From: an uncultured Phaeodactylibacter sp.
GTDB taxonomy: Bacteria > Bacteroidota > Bacteroidia > Chitinophagales > Saprospiraceae
Length of the DNA: 11,132 bases
Assembly: GCA_913062745.1 (NCBI GenBank)
Contig: CAJXXJ010000064.1
Coordinates: 1 to 11,132 of the forward strand
Reading direction: 5' to 3'
The notes under the pieces: model-generated
What the model was told of the DNA's origin: nothing
What the model saw: the letters and a program-made list of their open reading frames with translations, nothing else
The model's database searches: none
Program-made: the position numbers and the translations under genes
Part shown: one piece after another, positions 7,776 to 11,132 of the stretch
How the letters are laid out: every line of letters starts with the position of its first letter
Numbering within the stretch: position 1 is the stretch's first letter

Positions 7776-8791
7776 TTTCTTTGCTTCGGGTTGCGGTTGA
7801 GCCAGCCTACGTACTCCTGCACGGTACCGACCCATACCTCAGAGCGCCTTTCGCTGATATGGCTGAATAGGCCAGGCAATATTTCCTCGACGACAACGGC
7901 CGGGCAGGAAGGATGAAACCAAAAATTGCAAACGGCTTGCTTTTGAATAGCCCGGTCAACTATGGTACAGTAGCGTTGGATGTGGTAGTCAATGGTCCAG
8001 TCCGGCCGGTAAGTAAATTCCATCGTCCGTTTGAGCTCCCACAATCCATTATCGTGCTGACACGGGTAGCCGAGCACATTGCCAGGGTCGCTTTGGAAAG
8101 AAGTGAACCCCATACGGCTCAGGGTATCAAGGTTGCCTATCGTATGGCCAGGGTGCACAAAAGAGACCAGTTGCAATGACCGCTCTTCTGCCAGCTGTTT
8201 GCACAGCGCCAGTTCGCTTTCGAAGAGGGCGGGTGGGCAAACTTCATCCCGGCAATCGATGTGAGAAAAGGTATGGCAGCCAATTTCGTGTGCGGTCCGG
8301 GCCCCGATAATTTGGTCAATAAGGTCAGGAGCATACCACTCCGGCGCTTCTTCCAGCCTTGTGCAGGGGTCATGCTCAAACCAGTCCTTGCCGTTGAAAT
8401 CCCAGTACGGCCCTTCGTAAGCCTCTACAGCGGGGATCTCCGGATGCTTAAGCCCGCCGGCTGATTGGCAGGACGCTAAAAATAAATGCCCGACCGTAGC
8501 CCAGGTTATGGGAATTTGATACTGCTCACAGACCGACAGCAGCCCCGGGATGTTTTGACGCTCCTGCCGGGCTTTCCCCAAAGCATAGGCATAGGGGTCG
8601 TCCACGGAGTTGTCGTAACGGGGGGCCCAGGCCAGCTCAAAGTCAGCTGTCACCGTAACCACTCCCCGGTAACCCTGTGGAACGAACTGAGCAGGATCCT
8701 CCACCCTTTCTACGCTGGGGTTAAGCCCGAGCGCAAATTTTAGCTGGGAAAGGCGAGCCTTAATATGACGCTTCAGCGGTATATATTTCAT
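7772..8791 (-). CDS. Polysaccharide deacetylase (NodB homology domain), apparently cytoplasmic
   Basis: This 339-residue protein is of the carbohydrate esterase 4 / NodB type, which removes N- or O-acetyl groups from sugars using a metal ion. Motif 1 is TADFE (residues 48-52), replacing the usual TFDDG; D50 is the likely catalytic or metal-site acid. Motif 2 is HTFSH (173-177), the metal-binding H-x3-H. Motif 3 is FVHPGH (211-216), in place of R-x-P-x-G. WFHPS (291-295) supplies the late histidine. The TADFELAW form suggests a subfamily distinct from the peptidoglycan deacetylases. The N terminus is basic and amphipathic, with no signal peptide or membrane anchor, so the enzyme probably acts in the cytosol on a sugar nucleotide or lipid-linked precursor. 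Its start lies 32 nt inside the GT4 gene. Its TGA overlaps the next ATG (ATGA), indicating translational coupling to the ATP-grasp ligase. Confidence 0.85.
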   Translation of the reverse strand: MKYIPLKRHIKARLSQLKFALGLNPSVERVEDPAQFVPQGYRGVVTVTADFELAWAPRYDNSVDDPYAYALGKARQERQNIPGLLSVCEQYQIPITWATVGHLFLASCQSAGGLKHPEIPAVEAYEGPYWDFNGKDWFEHDPCTRLEEAPEWYAPDLIDQIIGARTAHEIGCHTFSHIDCRDEVCPPALFESELALCKQLAEERSLQLVSFVHPGHTIGNLDTLSRMGFTSFQSDPGNVLGYPCQHDNGLWELKRTMEFTYRPDWTIDYHIQRYCTIVDRAIQKQAVCNFWFHPSCPAVVVEEILPGLFSHISERRSEVWVGTVQEYVGWLNRNPKQRK

Positions 8792-9875
8792 CTAAAGCTT
8801 TTACAAAAGCCGGATAGCTGAATGCCCGGCGGAAATGGTTAGCGGCAGTTTGGGTTTCCAGGCTGTCTAATTGACTTATCATAGCTTGTAAGTTGTCGAA
8901 GAAGTCCTTAGGGTTGCCAGCCTCAAAAAGGCGAAAGTACTTTCCGTTGCCACTTAATTCCCGAAAAACCGGAATATCAGAAGCCAGTATTACCTTGCCG
9001 GCACAGGCTGCTTCTACCAATGCTATGTTGAACGTTTCGGAAAAACAGCTCATAACAGCCATATCAAACAGGGGCAGCAATGCGCTGGCATTGGGGATAG
9101 CCCCACACAGCACAACCCGCCCATTATGCACGTCCTCTTCCAGCAGGTATTGGTCGACCAGCCGACGGCTTAGCTGCGATTCTTTGCCGATTAAGTATAA
9201 TGAGACATCAGGCAGTTGGCCTCGGATATACTGGTCATAAGCCGCAAAAATAGTTTCGTGGTCTTTTCCCCAGACAAAATTGGCTACCATGCATACGTTA
9301 ATCCGTTTGCTATCCAATGGTACCCCCAACTGTGCCCGGGCTGCGTCCAAATCAAGCCCCGGCTGCACTCCATTCGTTACCGCATTGTACAGAACGCCAA
9401 CTCGCTGTCTGTCAAAGCCGTAATCAGCAACCAAGGTATCCTTTGCCGCCTTAGAAACGGTCACTACCCTGGCAAAAAGCCGACTTAAAGTACGTTCCAG
9501 ATAAAATGCCAAGTCTTTTTCCTCGAAGAGGAGATGTACCTGATGTACAATGCGCAGTTTGCCAAAGCACAGCAGTTTTAGCCCTACTGCGTAAACAAGC
9601 TCAATAAACTGGTGCGTATGGACAAGCTCAATCTGCTCCCGCTTAACCAGCTGGCTTAATTTTCGCAGGACAGATAGGTCAAAAAACCGGGACCGAAACC
9701 ATTTAAAGTACAAATTGCCACTACGCTGCTCATCTAACTGGCTGATAAGGGTTCCATCCTTGAGCAGTACAAAGTAAATCCTGAAATATTGCTGCGGGAA
9801 GTTAAACAAATTCAGCAGCAGGGTTTCTGTCCCTCCGGGGTCGAAGGAAGACCGCAGGTGCAATACTTTTTTCAT
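8760..9875 (-). CDS. GT4-family glycosyltransferase
   Basis: This is a retaining GT-B glycosyltransferase of 371 residues. The N-terminal domain starts with MKKVLHLRSS and carries the glycine-rich FDPGGTETLLLNL loop (residues 11-23) typical of GT4 enzymes. THQF (87-90) and VVTVSKAAKD (137-146) mark the end of that domain. In the C-terminal domain, VANFVWGKDHE (197-207) is the donor-site loop and E280-x7-E288 (SETFNIALVEA) is the GT4 E-x7-E motif. I chose the ATG at 9873-9875 because the protein then begins directly with the first beta strand. The frame stays open upstream to a TTG at 9924-9926, which would overlap the previous stop as TTGA, and an ATG at 9885-9887 is also possible. These would add 17 or 4 unconserved-looking residues. 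The 3' end overlaps the deacetylase gene by 32 nt. Confidence 0.9.
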   Translation of the reverse strand: MKKVLHLRSSFDPGGTETLLLNLFNFPQQYFRIYFVLLKDGTLISQLDEQRSGNLYFKWFRSRFFDLSVLRKLSQLVKREQIELVHTHQFIELVYAVGLKLLCFGKLRIVHQVHLLFEEKDLAFYLERTLSRLFARVVTVSKAAKDTLVADYGFDRQRVGVLYNAVTNGVQPGLDLDAARAQLGVPLDSKRINVCMVANFVWGKDHETIFAAYDQYIRGQLPDVSLYLIGKESQLSRRLVDQYLLEEDVHNGRVVLCGAIPNASALLPLFDMAVMSCFSETFNIALVEAACAGKVILASDIPVFRELSGNGKYFRLFEAGNPKDFFDNLQAMISQLDSLETQTAANHFRRAFSYPAFVKALDEIYTAEASY

Positions 9876-9922
9876 GTTTACTACCATTCGGGCCGCCTTA
9901 CTAGCCGGCCTCAGTGCACTGT

Positions 9923-10975
9923 TCAATTCAATTGCAGGCTATGCCTGAATAATTCCAGGTTCTTTTCAGGAGCGTATTTTTCGTCCACCAGATTTCTCAT
10001 CCAGTTGACCAACTCTACCCTCTTTTCTTCATGATCCAGGTAGTACCGGGTCATTTCTTCAATGTCGTCGTAGGATTTGACAGCAGGTAAGTCTACCTCA
10101 TTCCCAAAAATTTCCGTCAGGTCATCCTGCCATTCCATAAGGGGCAAGGCACCGGCCCCCAGTGCTTCCCATACGCGCTGATGCAAGCCCGCCAGAATGC
10201 CGGGGTTCCCGTCTACGGGTATAATCTTGGCGGCATTGTACATTTCATTCATTCGGCTGATCGGGATATATTCAGTGCGCTCCCAAAAATGCGGTTCCAG
10301 CCCGGGGAAAAACCGGAAGAACTTCTTCCAGTGTTTGTTCCCGTAAATTTTGAGGTCAAACGGGGTGAAATGGTCCAAAAACCTTGCCTTTTTGTAACCC
10401 CAACTATTCGAATAAGATACCCCGACATAGAGCACTTCCGATTTCAGTTCATCGTACAGCCGGGCAGGCAGCACCTTTTTGTAGTATTGGTTCCTCGGCA
10501 AGTCAGTCTGGAAGAAATACAGCTTTTTCAATCCCATTTTCGCCAGCTGTTTCATCCAAAAGGAGTCAGGCACATAGATGGCATCTGCCAAAAACAAGAG
10601 CGAAAGATAATACCGGTTAAAATTAGTATAGAAAGGGTGGTCGCCAAGAAAAAAGGCAACTTTGGCCCCTCGCTCTTTGAAATACTCAACGGTTTCCGGT
10701 ACCAGGAGTTCGTCGTTGTACACCATGACCAAGTCCGGTTTGACCCGCTGGAATTCCTCCCGGTAAAACTTGTTAATTTTTTCGAAATAGTAAGCCTCCC
10801 ATTTCAGCCTCCATTTGTCAGGGAACCGGAAATACTGCATGTGTACCCGATTTTCCCATTTGCCCACGATATGCTGGTAATCGACAAAAAACGACTCGAT
10901 ATCCCCGTTTGAAAAAATAGACTCAAAAGACTCGTACAGGCTGTACCGCTTTGGTACCAGAAGCAAAACTTTCAT
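9923..10975 (-). CDS. CgeB-like glycosyltransferase (GT-B fold)
   Basis: This 350-residue protein is predicted to be a cytoplasmic glycosyltransferase that adds one sugar to the glycan made by this locus. The N-terminal half (MKVLLLVPKRYSLYESFE) resembles the acceptor domain of CgeB/spore-protein-type glycosyltransferases. It includes a strand with VYNDELLVPETVEYF near residues 85-99 and FFLGDHPFY near 108-115. The C-terminal half carries the family's nucleotide-sugar-binding signature around residues 256-281: NPGI, then HQRVWEALGAGALPLMEW, equivalent to the H-x-R-x-x-E-x-x-x-x-G block of the group-1 C-terminal domain. No signal peptide or membrane helix is seen. The ATG at 10975 lies 9 nt after the preceding stop and has no Shine-Dalgarno sequence. 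The length is usual for the family. Donor and acceptor are unknown. Confidence 0.85.
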   Translation of the reverse strand: MKVLLLVPKRYSLYESFESIFSNGDIESFFVDYQHIVGKWENRVHMQYFRFPDKWRLKWEAYYFEKINKFYREEFQRVKPDLVMVYNDELLVPETVEYFKERGAKVAFFLGDHPFYTNFNRYYLSLLFLADAIYVPDSFWMKQLAKMGLKKLYFFQTDLPRNQYYKKVLPARLYDELKSEVLYVGVSYSNSWGYKKARFLDHFTPFDLKIYGNKHWKKFFRFFPGLEPHFWERTEYIPISRMNEMYNAAKIIPVDGNPGILAGLHQRVWEALGAGALPLMEWQDDLTEIFGNEVDLPAVKSYDDIEEMTRYYLDHEEKRVELVNWMRNLVDEKYAPEKNLELFRHSLQLN

Positions 10976-10984
10976 AGCGTAGGT

Positions 10985-11132
10985 TCAGATGTAAAGTTGT
11001 TGTTGATAGGGCGCTTTCAGGCCGGCACGCTGTTTTGCAACAGCTTTCCGTTTAGCTTCATTAGCCTCCTCCCAGGCCCGGCAGTACGCCAGGCCGCCCA
11101 TGCTGAAGAAGACCGCCTGTGCAACTGCCCAG
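10985..11132 (-). CDS. C-terminal end of a membrane-associated protein (5' end outside window)
   Basis: The open frame enters from the right edge and ends with TGA at 10985-10987, leaving 48 codons. The visible part begins with a hydrophobic stretch (WAVAQAVFFSMGGLAY), which could be the end of a final transmembrane helix. A charged, Lys/Arg/Glu-rich cytoplasmic-type tail (RAWEEANEAKRK) and a short polar end follow. A last helix plus charged tail at this place in a glycan locus would fit a Wzy-type polymerase, O-antigen ligase or Wzx flippase, but no family signature is visible, so the product is not identified. The next gene starts 9 nt after the stop, which indicates the same transcript. 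That the frame is coding is fairly secure; its function is a guess. Confidence 0.6.
   Translation of the reverse strand, partial: WAVAQAVFFSMGGLAYCRAWEEANEAKRKAVAKQRAGLKAPYQQQLYI

Noticed and set aside
7775..7835. An upstream ATG extending ATP-grasp ligase 1 by 20 residues
   Set aside because: The added sequence is Arg/Gln/Ala-rich, lies inside the deacetylase gene, and breaks the usual short lead before the first beta strand. The ATGA start is preferred.
4702..8791. A lasso-peptide or other RiPP cluster, because of the AsnB-like and ATP-grasp genes
   Set aside because: No precursor peptide, no B1/B2 leader-peptidase gene and no small frame between the tightly overlapping genes. The neighbours are glycosyltransferases and a deacetylase.
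8797..8810. Palindrome GCTTTT-AC-AAAAGC directly upstream of the deacetylase start, considered as an operator or hairpin
   Set aside because: It lies in the GT4 coding sequence (codons for AFVKA) and gives at most a 5-bp AT-rich stem. There is no second copy in the window.
1..11132. CRISPR arrays, tRNA or rRNA genes, insertion sequences, transposases
   Set aside because: Nothing of the kind was seen: the genes are nearly contiguous and no direct-repeat array, transposase motif or structured RNA signature was noticed.

Overview
All genes in this window lie on the minus strand, so transcription runs from high to low coordinates. They form one compact polysaccharide (capsule, exopolysaccharide or O-antigen type) biosynthesis locus. 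Mid-range GC (about 50%), start codons without Shine-Dalgarno sequences, and the gene content all suggest Bacteroidota. A Saprospiria or Cytophagia-like member is possible, but that is inference.

Layout in transcription order: (1) 10985-11132, the last 48 codons of a membrane-associated protein, possibly a polymerase or flippase; (2) 9923-10975, a CgeB-like glycosyltransferase; (3) 8760-9875, a GT4 glycosyltransferase; (4) 7772-8791, a NodB-type polysaccharide deacetylase with no signal peptide; (5) 6555-7775, an ATP-grasp ligase; (6) 4702-6558, an asparagine-synthase-like protein without the glutaminase cysteine; (7) 3479-4681, a second GT4 glycosyltransferase; a 174-nt gap, the only sizeable one; (8) 1460-3304, a canonical glutamine-dependent asparagine synthetase (asnB type); (9) 255-1460, a second ATP-grasp ligase; (10) from 249 to the left edge, an open frame that begins as a membrane protein and changes near position 120 into an unmistakable CaiB/BaiF CoA-transferase segment of much higher GC.

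The three glycosyltransferases presumably build a repeat unit. The remaining enzymes form two ATP-grasp/asparagine-synthase pairs placed as mirror images around the second GT4 gene: ATP-grasp then AsnB-like, and AsnB then ATP-grasp. The deacetylase is fused by a stop/start overlap to the first pair. The most economical reading is a cytoplasmic amide-bond-forming module that decorates sugars or glycan intermediates, for example uronamides or aminoacyl amides. The deacetylase could expose an amine and the ATP-grasp enzyme could acylate it. The substrates cannot be read from the sequence.

The left ~120 bases deserve caution. The abrupt switch in protein family and base composition suggests a chimeric assembly or a recombination breakpoint.
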